From the NCBI GenBank assembly GCA_023393895.1, contig JAEXBT010000090.1, forward strand, positions 1-16,687: 16,687 bases of DNA. The letters run 5' to 3'. The notes beneath the pieces were generated by a model, which was not told the DNA's origin, did not search any database, and saw only the letters and a program-made list of their open reading frames with translations. This document shows, in pieces, positions 1 through 9,332 of the stretch (position 1 is the first letter of the stretch; every line of letters begins with the position of its first letter). Both the position numbers and the translations under genes were made by a program. The stretch comes from Pseudomonadota bacterium. Its GTDB lineage: Bacteria; Pseudomonadota; Gammaproteobacteria; Xanthomonadales; Xanthomonadaceae.

Positions 1-2
1 GC

Positions 3-730
3 CCGGTGCCGACGATCGATCCTGCGACGGGCAACGTGGTGGTGCCTGTGGGCACGCCTGCGGGCAGCTACACGATCACCTACCAGATCTGCGAGAAGCT
101 GAATCCGGCGAACTGCGCGACGGCGACCATCTCGGTCGAAGTGCAGCCGCCTGCGATTGTCGCGGTCGATGACGCTGCGACCGTTGCGAGTACCGGTGGG
201 GTAGCCGTGGCGAACGTGCTCGCCAACGACACGCTCAATGGCGCGCCTGCCACGGTGTCGAACGTGACGCTGAGCCAGGTGTCGACGTCGAACCCGAACG
301 TGACGTTGGATCCTGCGACGGGCGCGGTGAACGTGGCCGCGGGCACGCCTGCGGGCAGCTACACGATCACCTACCAGATCTGCGAGACGCTGAATCCGAC
401 CAACTGCCATCAGGCAAGCATTACCATCACGGTCGCGCCTTCGGTGCTCGTGGCGAACCCGGATGCCGGCGTTGTCGACAACGTGCAGGGTGGCGTCGTG
501 GTGCCGAACGTCCTCGCCAACGACACCATCAACGGCCAGCCGGTCCAGATGGGACAGGTCGGCGTACGGGTGGTGAGCGAACCCTCCGATCCGGGCGTGA
601 CACTCGACCCGGCGACGGGTGCGGTGAACGTGGCGCCGGGCACGCCGCCGGGCACCTACCAGCTCGCCTACGAAATCTGCGAAATCGGCAACCCGACCAA
701 CTGCGTGGTCTCCCGCGTGGTGGTGACGGT
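3..730 (+). repeat. Tandem repeats encoding Ig-like domains (period 291 and 297 bases)
   Basis: One partial and two complete units, spaced 291 then 297 bases (97 and 99 codons). The first two boundaries are nearly identical in DNA: bases 50-96 equal bases 341-387 without mismatch (47 bp). The third unit is clearly diverged (638 onward). More copies probably lie upstream of the window. Such arrays change copy number by recombination and are also easily collapsed in short-read assemblies. Confidence 0.9.
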
Positions 731-2486
731 GACCGGCGATGTGACTTCGATGCGTGTCATCAAGACGGCGATGCCGCGCGACGTGAAGGTTGGTGATCTG
801 GTCCGCTACACGGTGGTGGTGGAGAACACGGGTGCGATCGCGGTGTCCGATGCGACGCTGGTCGATACGCCGCCCGCCGGCTTCACCTTCGTCGACGGGT
901 CGTTGACCGTGGCCGACGCCGACAACACCGGTCGCCTGGTCGGTCGCAATCCGCTGTCGGTCGATCGCATCGACATCGCGGTCGGTGCACGCGCCACCCT
1001 CACCTACCTGATGCGGGTGGGCGCGGGCGTGCGGCCGGGCGGCTACGTCAACCAGGCCAAGATGATCGACGACGGCCGCGATGCCTCCAACGTCGCCACT
1101 GCCGAAGTGCAGGTGATCGGCGACCCGATGATCGACGAGACGCTTGTCGTCGGCACGGTCTGGGATGACCGCGACGAAGACGGCTGGCAGGACAGCGCGG
1201 CGGTGACCGGCCTCAAGGTGCAGGGTGGCTTCGCGCCGTCGGCCTACGTCGCCAACTCGACCACGGTCGATCGCGGCAACGGCCCGCAGCCGGAGGCTGA
1301 CGCGAGCTCGCCGCTGCTCCACGGCATCGCGCTGGGCAACATTGCTGCTCGGCAGTCGGATGCGGATCCGGTCGATGCGCATGCGGTGGTGGTCCGCCAG
1401 ACGCTGTCGAGTCTGGCCTTCACCGATGACTTCGTCCTCAGCAACGACCAGGGCGTCACCGTCCGCATGGATGCCGCGGGCAACACCACGGTCGAGAAGA
1501 CGGGCGATGCGGCGAAGGGCCTGACGGCCGCCGAACTGAGCGTCGAACGCAAGGTCGCGCAGATCGCGGACGGCTATCAGGTGGATTACATCGTCCGCAG
1601 CACCGGCGTCGATGAGCGCGGCATCCCCGGCGTGCGCATCGCCTCGGTGGAAGGCCTGCTCATCGAAACCGACCAGTTCGGCCGCTATCACGTGGCCGGC
1701 GTACCGGGCGGTCCGTGGGAGCGGGGTCGCAACTTCATCCTGAAGGTCGATCCGGCCACCCTGCCGCCGGGCAGCCGCTTCACCACCGACAATCCGCTGC
1801 TGCGCCGCGTGACCCCGGGCGTGCCGGTGCGCTTCGACTTCGGCGTCAAGCTGCCGCAGGCGGTGATCGAGGGCGGCCGCCGGGATGTCGAGATGGAACT
1901 CGGCGAGGTCCTGTTCGCCCCCGGACAGGCCGAGGTGCAGGCCCGCTACCAGCCGGTCATTGAGGAAATGGCCGGCCAGGTACGCCGCCACGGCGGTGGC
2001 GAAGTGGTGATCCAGGCCAATGGCGAGAGCCAGGCGCTGGCCTATGCGCGGGCCCGTGCGGTGCAGGACGCGTTGGCTGCTGCCCTGACGCCCAATCTGG
2101 TTGGCGCACTCAAGGTGACCCTGCGTGCCGACGCGGCGAATCCGGCGACCGAGCTGGTTTCGCTCGGTGCGGCGCCGCGGTTCGGCACCTTCCTGTTCGA
2201 CACCGATGAGGCGGGGATCAAGCCTGAGTTCAGGGCCCTGGTGGACACTATCGCGGCCGAGATCGAAGCCCTTGCCAGCAAGGGCGGGAATCCGGTGATT
2301 GCCGTGGTCGGCCATGCCGATCGCCGCGGGAGCCCCGAATACAACCAGGCCCTGGGCTTGCGGCGGGCGAAGGCGGTGCAGAGTGCGCTCGCCGAACGCC
2401 TGACGCCAGCCACCCGGGCGCGACTGCGCGTGGATATCGACAACAGCTTGTCAGCTCCCGCAGGGCTGCTTAACGGCAGCCGTTGA
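3..2486 (+). CDS. Partial large surface protein: Ig-like repeats, DUF11, SdrD-like region, two C-terminal OmpA-like domains
   Basis: The 5' end lies outside the window; the frame is open from base 3 and the GTG at 6 is probably an internal Val. Residues are counted from base 6. Residues 1-240 hold the end of one and two complete Ig-like repeats, each with a VLANDT motif, a DPATG(A/N)V motif and a C-x6-8-C pair near the end (ICEKLNPANC type). A DUF11 domain covers about 244-375. At about 384 comes GTVWDDRDEDGWQD, an SdrD/dockerin-like acidic loop, and about 538-625 resembles a carboxypeptidase-regulatory/SdrD fold. Two OmpA-like domains end the protein: a degenerate one (about 630-705) and a canonical one (about 725-815) with GHADRRGSPEYNQALGLRRA, keeping the Asp (772) and Arg used by OmpA to bind peptidoglycan. 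Inference: a periplasm-spanning or envelope-anchored repeat protein working with the barrel gene 12 bases downstream. The family is recognised; a specific gene name is not. Confidence 0.85.
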   Translation, partial: PVPTIDPATGNVVVPVGTPAGSYTITYQICEKLNPANCATATISVEVQPPAIVAVDDAATVASTGGVAVANVLANDTLNGAPATVSNVTLSQVSTSNPNVTLDPATGAVNVAAGTPAGSYTITYQICETLNPTNCHQASITITVAPSVLVANPDAGVVDNVQGGVVVPNVLANDTINGQPVQMGQVGVRVVSEPSDPGVTLDPATGAVNVAPGTPPGTYQLAYEICEIGNPTNCVVSRVVVTVTGDVTSMRVIKTAMPRDVKVGDLVRYTVVVENTGAIAVSDATLVDTPPAGFTFVDGSLTVADADNTGRLVGRNPLSVDRIDIAVGARATLTYLMRVGAGVRPGGYVNQAKMIDDGRDASNVATAEVQVIGDPMIDETLVVGTVWDDRDEDGWQDSAAVTGLKVQGGFAPSAYVANSTTVDRGNGPQPEADASSPLLHGIALGNIAARQSDADPVDAHAVVVRQTLSSLAFTDDFVLSNDQGVTVRMDAAGNTTVEKTGDAAKGLTAAELSVERKVAQIADGYQVDYIVRSTGVDERGIPGVRIASVEGLLIETDQFGRYHVAGVPGGPWERGRNFILKVDPATLPPGSRFTTDNPLLRRVTPGVPVRFDFGVKLPQAVIEGGRRDVEMELGEVLFAPGQAEVQARYQPVIEEMAGQVRRHGGGEVVIQANGESQALAYARARAVQDALAAALTPNLVGALKVTLRADAANPATELVSLGAAPRFGTFLFDTDEAGIKPEFRALVDTIAAEIEALASKGGNPVIAVVGHADRRGSPEYNQALGLRRAKAVQSALAERLTPATRARLRVDIDNSLSAPAGLLNGSR

Positions 2487-2498
2487 GGGAGAGTAACG

Positions 2499-5400
2499 AT
2501 GAAGAAGAAGCAACTGCACCATGCCGTGATCGCCGCACTCGCCAGCCTGATGGTGACGCCGGCGCTTGCCCAGCAGCAGGACACGCAGCCCCCGACGACC
2601 GTGGATTGCGGCAGCGCCGGTTGCAGCCAGGATGGCGAGATCCTGATGCGCGTGCGCACGCGCGGCGAGGCGCAGCCGGTGACCGTCGATGCGCCGGCCA
2701 CCTCGCCGGCGCTCGCGCCTGACCGACGCGTCACCGTCGAGGCGGGTGACGTCCCCGGCCGGGCCACTGCGGTCGGCAAGTGGTCGGTCCAGCTGCCCGA
2801 TGGCGGCGTGATCTGGGCGACCGAGGATCCGGATCTGGGTCGCCCGGAGATGACGGTGTCGGCCAGCTCGATGCTCGCCTTCGACGGGAGCCGGGTCACC
2901 AAGCCCGTGCGCTTCTACGGCTACAGCAACTACGGCGCTTTCATCAGGCGTGCCGAGGTGCTGGTATTCGATGCACGCGATGCCGACCTGGTCACGCCGA
3001 TCGCCACCATCCCGCTGGAGATGGGTACGGTGATGGAGGCCGAATGGGATGGCACGCTGAGCGGCGCCAACAACCTGCGCGTCGGCGACGAGCTGGTCTA
3101 CATCGTGCGCGCCTGGTCGGATGACAAGACCTACGATGAAACCTTCCCGCAGCGCATGCAGTTGCTGCGTCCGGAAGAGGTCGAGGCCTCCAACCTGCGC
3201 TTGCAGGGCACGCTTGATCGCAACCGCTTCGGCTCATTGACCGCCGACGCCGCCGAGCGCCTGCGCCAGATCGAAGGCACCTTCGGCCAGAACAGCCTGC
3301 GTAGGCAGAACATCCGCGTGTACGGCTCGCGCGTGCGCCTGCAGGGCCGCAACATTCCCGAGCGCGCCTCGCTCACCATCAACGGCCAGTCGATTCCGGT
3401 CGATCTCGAGCGCAAGTTCGTCGCCGAATACCTGCTGCCGATCGGCCGCCACGCATTCGACGTGCGGGTGGGCGGGGGCGAAGCCGGCAGCGAGCCGGTC
3501 CAGCACCAGCTGGATGTCGATGTCAGCGGGCGCTACTTCTTCGGCGTGGCGCTGGCCGACCTGACGTTCTCCGGCAACACCACTTCCGGTTCGGTGCAGC
3601 CGCAAAGCCCGGATGGACGCTTCGACAAGGACAGCCTGACCGAAGGCCGCCTGGCCTTCTACCTGAAGGGCAAGGCGCGCGGGAAGTACCTGATCACCGC
3701 CCAGGCCGACACCCAGGAGCAGGAGATCTCCCGCCTGTTCAACGGGTTCTGGCAGGCGTACCCGCAGGACGTGTTCCGTCGCCTTGACCCGGATCGCTAC
3801 TACCCGGTGTACGGCGACGACTCGACGCTCTATCGCGATGTCGACACCATGGGCAAGGTCTACCTTCGGGTGGACTGGGACCAGAATCAGGCCCTGTGGG
3901 GCAATTACCACACCGGCCTGACCGGAACCGAGTACGCGCAGTACGCGCGTTCGCTGTACGGCGCGGCCTTCACCTGGCGCGCGGCACGGACCACCGCGAA
4001 TGGCGAAGCCGGCACCTTCCTGCGCGCGTTCGGCGCCGAGGCGCAGAGCGCGCCGGGCCATAGCGAGTTCATCGGCACCGGCGGCTCGCTCTACTACCTC
4101 AAGCACACCGACGTGCTGCCGGGATCCGATCGCGTGGTGCTGGAAGTACGCGACGGCCTGACCGGTCGCGTCGAGAGCCGCATCGAGCTGATCCGCGGCG
4201 TGGATTACGAGATCGACGAGTTCCAGGGCCGCATCATCCTGACCCGTCCGCTGGCGACGGTGACGCGCGAGAACGTGCGCACGATCAGCCGCGACACGCC
4301 GCTGGACGGCTACAGCCAAGTGCTGCTGGTCGACTACGAGTACGTGCCGACCGGTTTCCGCAGCAACGAGATGGCGGCCGGCGTGCGTGGCAAGCACTGG
4401 TTCGGCGACCACGTCGGCATCGGCGCGACCTATGTCGAGGACAACAGCGGCGGCGAGGACTATCGTCTGGCCGGCGCTGACCTGACCCTGCAGGCGGGCC
4501 GTGGCACCTACCTCAAGCTGGAGCAGGCGCGCAGCCGCGCCACCAGCGCCCCGGTGTTCTTCTCCGACAACGGCGGCCTCAGTTTCACCCGCATGAACCC
4601 GCTGCAGCCCGACGGCGAAGGCACCGCCCGCGCGGTGGAAGCACGCGTCAATGCCAAGGAACTGGGCTGGACCCGGCGCGAGTGGAGCGCTGGCGCGTGG
4701 TGGCGACAGGTCGATGCCGGCTTCTCCGTGGCCCGCTTCGACAACGGCTACGACATCGAGGAACGCGGCGTCGAACTGCTCGGCGACATCACCGATGCGT
4801 TGCGCATCTACGCCCGCGCAAGCCGCGCCGACCGCGGCCCGGAATCGCTCACCCAGGCGCAGGCGACTGCCGACTGGCGCATCAACGATCAGGCGACGCT
4901 GAGCGCGGAGCTGCGTCGCGTCGAGGAAGAGCGCATCGGTTTCGGCACCGCCGGCACCCTCCTGGCGGCACGTTACCTGCAGCGGATCGGCTCGGCGCTG
5001 GATGTGTACGGCATCGCCCAGCTCACCCTGGACGACGACGGCGGCCGCTACGAGAAGAACAACGCGTTCACCGCGGGCGCGAAGTACAACTTCGCCAACC
5101 TCTCCACCGTGGGTGGCGAAGTCACGGTCGGCGATCGCGGCAACGCCGCGCAGATCAACGGCGAATGGCGGCTGAGTCCGGAACACAGCTTCTACGGCAG
5201 CTACACCTACTCCACCGACACCACGGCCTATGACCCGATGTTCAACCCGCGTATCACGCCGGGCTGGACGGTCGGCCAGCGCTGGCGGCTGTCCAACCAG
5301 GTCAACCTGTTCAACGAAAGCCAGTTCCTGAAGGCGCCGAACGAGTCCGGCCTTGCCCACACCTTCGGCATGGACTTCTATCCGGCGCAGGGCTGGAATG

Positions 5401-6182
5401 CTGGCTTCACGCTGCAGACCGCCGAGCTCGACCGCGGGGTCGGCCAGGTGGATCGTCGCGCGATCAGCGTGAATGGCGGGCGCACTTCCGAGGCGATGCA
5501 GTGGCAGAGCAAGCTGGAGTACCGCAAGGACACCGGCCTGGAGCAGCGCGAGCAGTGGGTCACCACCAACTGGCTGAGCTGGAAGGCCAGCGAATCATGG
5601 CGATGGGCGGCGCGCTTCAACTATTCGGATACCCAGGACGAATTGAACGCGGCCGCGGGCGCCAGGTTCGTCGAGGGCAACGTCGGCTTCGCCTGGCGTC
5701 CGTGGAACAGCACCCGCTACGCGCTGTTCGGCAAGTACACCTATCTGTACGACGTCTCGGCATTGCCGCAGTTGGGCGACAACGTCGCTTGGTACGACCA
5801 GCGCAGCCGCGTGCTGTCGATGGAGGGTGTCTACCACCCGTCGCACAACTGGGAGTACGCCGCCAAGCTGGCGCGTCGTGAGGGCGAGGTGCGGATGGGT
5901 CGCCTGACGGGCGACTGGGCCGACTCGGCCGCCACCTTTGCGGCGATCCAGGCGCGGTATGGCATCGGCAACACCGACTGGAACGTGCTGGGCGAGTACC
6001 GCTGGCTGAAGGTGGACAATGGCGGCGGCACCCGCAAGGGCGCGCTGGTTGCCGTTGATCGTGACCTCACCCGGAACTTCCGCATCGGCGTGGGCTACAA
6101 CTTCACCGATTTCAGCGACAACCTCACCGATTTCGATTACCGCCACAGGGGGTGGTTCATGAACATCAGTGGGAGGTATTGA
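2499..6182 (+). CDS. Predicted outer-membrane beta-barrel protein with long periplasmic N-terminal region
   Basis: 1227 residues. ATG 2499 has a strong purine-rich ribosome-binding site (GAGGGAGAG, 2485-2493) that begins in the stop codon of the previous gene, so the two are probably translated together. A classic signal peptide (MKKKQ..., cleavage after VTPALA) sends it across the inner membrane. Residues about 50-350 look like mixed beta Ig-like domains: one has a NYGAF...AEVLVFD segment, another INGQSIPVDLERKF...YLLPIGRHAFDV. From about 350 onward alternating aromatic/hydrophilic strands with many Tyr/Trp suggest a barrel; a conserved-looking block YYPVYGDDSTLYRD...KVYLRVDWD lies near 430. 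The chain ends GWFMNISGRY, an aromatic-terminated last strand as BAM substrates have. No TonB box or plug domain was seen, so the common label TonB-dependent receptor seems unsuitable. Likely role (inference): pore, platform or exporter for the neighbouring repeat proteins. Not a recognised named family. Confidence 0.75.
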   Translation: MKKKQLHHAVIAALASLMVTPALAQQQDTQPPTTVDCGSAGCSQDGEILMRVRTRGEAQPVTVDAPATSPALAPDRRVTVEAGDVPGRATAVGKWSVQLPDGGVIWATEDPDLGRPEMTVSASSMLAFDGSRVTKPVRFYGYSNYGAFIRRAEVLVFDARDADLVTPIATIPLEMGTVMEAEWDGTLSGANNLRVGDELVYIVRAWSDDKTYDETFPQRMQLLRPEEVEASNLRLQGTLDRNRFGSLTADAAERLRQIEGTFGQNSLRRQNIRVYGSRVRLQGRNIPERASLTINGQSIPVDLERKFVAEYLLPIGRHAFDVRVGGGEAGSEPVQHQLDVDVSGRYFFGVALADLTFSGNTTSGSVQPQSPDGRFDKDSLTEGRLAFYLKGKARGKYLITAQADTQEQEISRLFNGFWQAYPQDVFRRLDPDRYYPVYGDDSTLYRDVDTMGKVYLRVDWDQNQALWGNYHTGLTGTEYAQYARSLYGAAFTWRAARTTANGEAGTFLRAFGAEAQSAPGHSEFIGTGGSLYYLKHTDVLPGSDRVVLEVRDGLTGRVESRIELIRGVDYEIDEFQGRIILTRPLATVTRENVRTISRDTPLDGYSQVLLVDYEYVPTGFRSNEMAAGVRGKHWFGDHVGIGATYVEDNSGGEDYRLAGADLTLQAGRGTYLKLEQARSRATSAPVFFSDNGGLSFTRMNPLQPDGEGTARAVEARVNAKELGWTRREWSAGAWWRQVDAGFSVARFDNGYDIEERGVELLGDITDALRIYARASRADRGPESLTQAQATADWRINDQATLSAELRRVEEERIGFGTAGTLLAARYLQRIGSALDVYGIAQLTLDDDGGRYEKNNAFTAGAKYNFANLSTVGGEVTVGDRGNAAQINGEWRLSPEHSFYGSYTYSTDTTAYDPMFNPRITPGWTVGQRWRLSNQVNLFNESQFLKAPNESGLAHTFGMDFYPAQGWNAGFTLQTAELDRGVGQVDRRAISVNGGRTSEAMQWQSKLEYRKDTGLEQREQWVTTNWLSWKASESWRWAARFNYSDTQDELNAAAGARFVEGNVGFAWRPWNSTRYALFGKYTYLYDVSALPQLGDNVAWYDQRSRVLSMEGVYHPSHNWEYAAKLARREGEVRMGRLTGDWADSAATFAAIQARYGIGNTDWNVLGEYRWLKVDNGGGTRKGALVAVDRDLTRNFRIGVGYNFTDFSDNLTDFDYRHRGWFMNISGRY
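6171..6176 (+). promoter_or_regulatory. Ribosome-binding site that decides the start of the 6184 gene
   Basis: GGGAGG seven bases before ATG 6184 and wholly inside the last codons of the barrel gene. It supports ATG 6184 over the GTG at 6169 (which would place the site inside the gene) and over ATG 6268, which has no comparable site. It implies translational coupling to the upstream gene. Confidence 0.75.
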
Positions 6183-6183
6183 G

Positions 6184-9100
6184 ATGAGCTCGAGGAAGGG
6201 GAGCCGGTGTACCCCGGGATGCGATGGAGTCACCAGGAGTGTACGGCGTCTGCAATCGTCCGCTGGCATGCTGACAAAGAAGATCCTGTCGCAGCTCCTG
6301 CTTCTCATGGCCTGCCTTTTTTCGTCGGTGGCAGCTCATGCCTGGACGCCTACCACTGCTCCGTATCCGAATATCCACTGGGACGGTGAGCGCTATCCGC
6401 AGCCCCCGAATCCAGCGACCTGTGCGGGCGGTGTTTCCCTGCTGGATCCCAACGTCAATCCCGATGGCTATGCATCTGGCTGGCTCGCAGGTCCAGGTGC
6501 GGGCGTGCAAGGGGTATGCAGCAACACCATATCCCTGATCGCAGCCACAGACATAACCTCCACCTCATTTGCCCAGGCTCAGACCGCAGGCGATTACCTT
6601 TACGTCAACCTGACGGTCAACTCGCTTGCCGATCTGTTGCGCATCACGCAGTTCGATCTTTACCAGTGGAACAGCTACACAGAAAACGTCAACACCACGT
6701 TCTATACCACCAGTCAGAACACCGGCGCGCGGGGGCAGCTTGTGTTGGTGGACCCGCTGGGGAATCCCGTCAACCTGGGCGGCGCGCTGACGCTGTATGG
6801 CCCCAGGGGAACGCTCCAAACCGTGAGCGCGCTGACGAACGAGATCGGCAATCTCAATCTGTCATTCCCGCAAACCTATCAGTTGCGCATGTACCTGTGG
6901 TGCAGCACATCGGCATGCGGAACGATGCGGCGCTATGGGACATCGACCACGACAAGCAATGTGGTTTTCTTTGACAGTCCTGTCCTCACTTACCAATACC
7001 GCCAGTTGGCGCTGCTCAGGAAGACCTGGGTCAACGCCACAGTGGGGGATACCGCCACGATCACGCCGGCGGGAACCACCCCGAGCACGGCCTTCGTTTC
7101 CACCGCAAACAGCCTGAACGAAACCGATACTTCGGGTCCTTACGACGTCGCCACCGGATCGGTGTTCAATGTCAGTGAAACCGTGACCACGGGTTATGGC
7201 CAAGCGCTTTCTTGCACCCGTGAAAACGATAGCGGCGCGGTAGCTTCGATCACGCCGCCCTATACGGTGCAGGCCGCGGATCGGGCGATTATCTGCACCT
7301 ATACCAACACCCGCCTGGCTGCACCGACCCTGACAGTGGCGAAGCAGATTGTCTCGCGAGCGAGCACAACGGACCAGTTCACGGTCAACATCAAGAACTC
7401 GGGTGGCACGACGACATACGCCAGCGCAACCACCTCCGGTACGGGGCTGATTGCGACTTCGCCCACCTACACGGCCACCCCCGGCACCACCTACCTGTTC
7501 GATGAAAGCGCGTCGGCGGGGACGGGCTTTGCGCTTTACAGCAAGCGTTACAGTTGCACCAACGCTTACGCCGCCTCCAGCACGGTCCTGCCCGCGGCGA
7601 GCGGTACCAGTTTCACGTTGACGCCGCAAGCGGGGGACGCGATCACCTGCACGTTCGTCAATGACCCGACACCGACGGCCTCATTGACGCTTCAAAAAGT
7701 GGTGAGTGGCGGGACATCCCAGGTCTCGGACTGGACCTTGACCGCTGCCGGTTCCACAACGTACTCCGGGCTCACGGGTAGCAGCACCGTCACCGCTGCC
7801 CAGGTGGAGCCGGGCACCTACGCCCTGTCCGAAGCCGGTCCCTCGGGCTATACCGCCAGTGACTACAGTTGCGTCAAGAACGGCGGCACTGCGGTCAGTG
7901 GCAACAGCATCTCGCTCGTAGCCGGGGATACCGCGGTTTGCACCATCACCAACACGGCAATCACGGGTCCGATTGGCGGTACACCGGCCGCGCCGCTGAC
8001 CTGCCCGGTTGGACAGACCCTTTATACCCTCGGCGTAGGCCTGGCTTCGACCAATACCACCGGGCCGCTGACCACGGCGATGTCGCAATCCTACAATTTC
8101 GGCACCACGGGTGTTTCGCTGAACGTGGCGTTTAGCGGTGTCACGCCCGCTACGACGAATACATATCCGCTGTCCGGCAATGACCCGGCCATCGCCATAT
8201 ATGAACCGGGTGGCGAAAGCCGCGGCGACATCGTCAACAGCCTCAGCATCACTTCGAACGTGGCCATCACCCAGATGCGGGTTCAGGTGGCAGACGTGGA
8301 CTCCGCGCTGAGCTGCGGGTGGTTCGATTGCAGCATCCGATACCGGGACGCGGTGCAGGCCAATGGAGGCGTCTTCTACTACGGCAGCGGCTTCAGCGTC
8401 GGCAGCATCGGCGGGGGTGCCAGCAATCTGCTGTATCGGACCAGCAACAATTCGACATGCGGGAATACCTCCACCAGCTGTGACGTTGCGGTGGGCTGGG
8501 GCAGTGCCAGCGCGAACACCACACGGACCCTGAGTTTCATTTCGTACCACGACACCGGGACCAGCACGCAGCAGGCGATCGGCTACGACACCATTCAGAT
8601 GTGCGTGGCGAACCCTACGTTGAACATCATCAAGGATGCGATTCCGGACAGCCCCCAGTCTTTCGCATTTGACGGCGCTGGCACGGCTGCGCCGGGTGGG
8701 ACTACCGCGGCGACCAACGCCACTTGGCCGGACTTCAGCCTGGTCGACAACGGCGGCAGCGCTGGCATCAAGACGTACTCGGCTACCAGTCCAACCGAGC
8801 GGCTGCTGCCGGGTAGCTACACGATTACCGAAGGCACGCTGCCTGTCGGCTGGACGCTCTCTGACATCAGTTGCACCGACCCGACCGGCGACAGCAGCGG
8901 CAACGTGTCCACCCGCCAGGCCAGCATCCAACTGGCCGCGGGCGAGACAGTGACTTGTACGTTCACCAACAGAAGCACTCTGGTGGATCTGTCGATCACC
9001 AAGACCAACAGTGCCAGCGAGGTCACCCAGGGGGCCCCCACGACTTACACGGTGGTGGTCACCAACAACGGCCCGGCAACTGCTTCCAACGCCATTGCGA

Positions 9101-9279
9101 GGGACGTGCCGGGGGCGGGGCTGGGCACCTGCTCGGTGACCGGCGTGACTGCCACGGGAGGCGCCGTCGCGCCTGCCGCGTCGGTGTGGCCGTCCCTGCT
9201 CACTGCAGGTGGGCTGGCCATTCCCACCCTGCCAACCGGAGGGAGCGTGACGTTCACCGTCCAGTGTCCGGTAGAGTGA
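6184..9279 (+). CDS. Secreted repeat protein with four SpaA/CnaB-like (prealbumin-fold) domains and a C-terminal DUF11 domain
   Basis: 1031 residues. The start is chosen from the ribosome-binding site; the signal sequence itself begins only at residue 29 (MLTKKILSQLLLLMACLFSS, cleavage after VAAHA), leaving a 28-residue basic extension unless ATG 6268 is used. Layout: unique N-terminal beta region (about 54-270); SpaA-like domain 1 (277-378), 2 (380-498), 3 (500-595); a unique Cys-containing region (about 600-810) opening with LTCPVGQTLY; domain 4 (810-932); DUF11 (933-1031). Each SpaA-like domain has Lys in the first strand, Glu in a (S/T/D)E motif mid-domain and Asn in the last strand CT(Y/F/I)(T/V)N: K280/E332/N375, K387/E441/N493, K505/E550/N590, K817/E883/N929. 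This matches the isopeptide triad of CnaB/SpaA domains. A Cys precedes each terminal Asn by four residues and pairs with an earlier Cys. No LPXTG, PEP-CTERM, OmpA or autotransporter tail was seen, so the means of surface retention is unclear; likely a stalk or adhesin served by the upstream barrel and OmpA proteins. Lower GC than its neighbours suggests acquisition. Confidence 0.8.
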   Translation: MSSRKGSRCTPGCDGVTRSVRRLQSSAGMLTKKILSQLLLLMACLFSSVAAHAWTPTTAPYPNIHWDGERYPQPPNPATCAGGVSLLDPNVNPDGYASGWLAGPGAGVQGVCSNTISLIAATDITSTSFAQAQTAGDYLYVNLTVNSLADLLRITQFDLYQWNSYTENVNTTFYTTSQNTGARGQLVLVDPLGNPVNLGGALTLYGPRGTLQTVSALTNEIGNLNLSFPQTYQLRMYLWCSTSACGTMRRYGTSTTTSNVVFFDSPVLTYQYRQLALLRKTWVNATVGDTATITPAGTTPSTAFVSTANSLNETDTSGPYDVATGSVFNVSETVTTGYGQALSCTRENDSGAVASITPPYTVQAADRAIICTYTNTRLAAPTLTVAKQIVSRASTTDQFTVNIKNSGGTTTYASATTSGTGLIATSPTYTATPGTTYLFDESASAGTGFALYSKRYSCTNAYAASSTVLPAASGTSFTLTPQAGDAITCTFVNDPTPTASLTLQKVVSGGTSQVSDWTLTAAGSTTYSGLTGSSTVTAAQVEPGTYALSEAGPSGYTASDYSCVKNGGTAVSGNSISLVAGDTAVCTITNTAITGPIGGTPAAPLTCPVGQTLYTLGVGLASTNTTGPLTTAMSQSYNFGTTGVSLNVAFSGVTPATTNTYPLSGNDPAIAIYEPGGESRGDIVNSLSITSNVAITQMRVQVADVDSALSCGWFDCSIRYRDAVQANGGVFYYGSGFSVGSIGGGASNLLYRTSNNSTCGNTSTSCDVAVGWGSASANTTRTLSFISYHDTGTSTQQAIGYDTIQMCVANPTLNIIKDAIPDSPQSFAFDGAGTAAPGGTTAATNATWPDFSLVDNGGSAGIKTYSATSPTERLLPGSYTITEGTLPVGWTLSDISCTDPTGDSSGNVSTRQASIQLAAGETVTCTFTNRSTLVDLSITKTNSASEVTQGAPTTYTVVVTNNGPATASNAIARDVPGAGLGTCSVTGVTATGGAVAPAASVWPSLLTAGGLAIPTLPTGGSVTFTVQCPVE

Positions 9280-9332
9280 ACACGGGCCGAATATGCTCAG
9301 TCGTGTCGATGAGTGGCGGGCCGCGAAAGAGT

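Noticed and set aside
1225..1963. Additional plus-strand open frames inside the first gene (1225-1524, 1715-1963)
   Set aside because: Arg-rich out-of-frame readings of the DUF11/OmpA gene, with no ribosome-binding site or domain.
3234..5360. Open frame of 708 codons on the minus strand, opposite the barrel gene
   Set aside because: The plus-strand gene has a signal peptide, ribosome-binding site and barrel-like composition. The antisense frame is rich in Ala, Arg, Val and Gly without motifs, as expected from third-position G/C bias in high-GC DNA.
2499..6182. TonB-dependent receptor as the name of the barrel protein
   Set aside because: No TonB box and no plug domain could be seen; the N-terminal region looks Ig-like instead.
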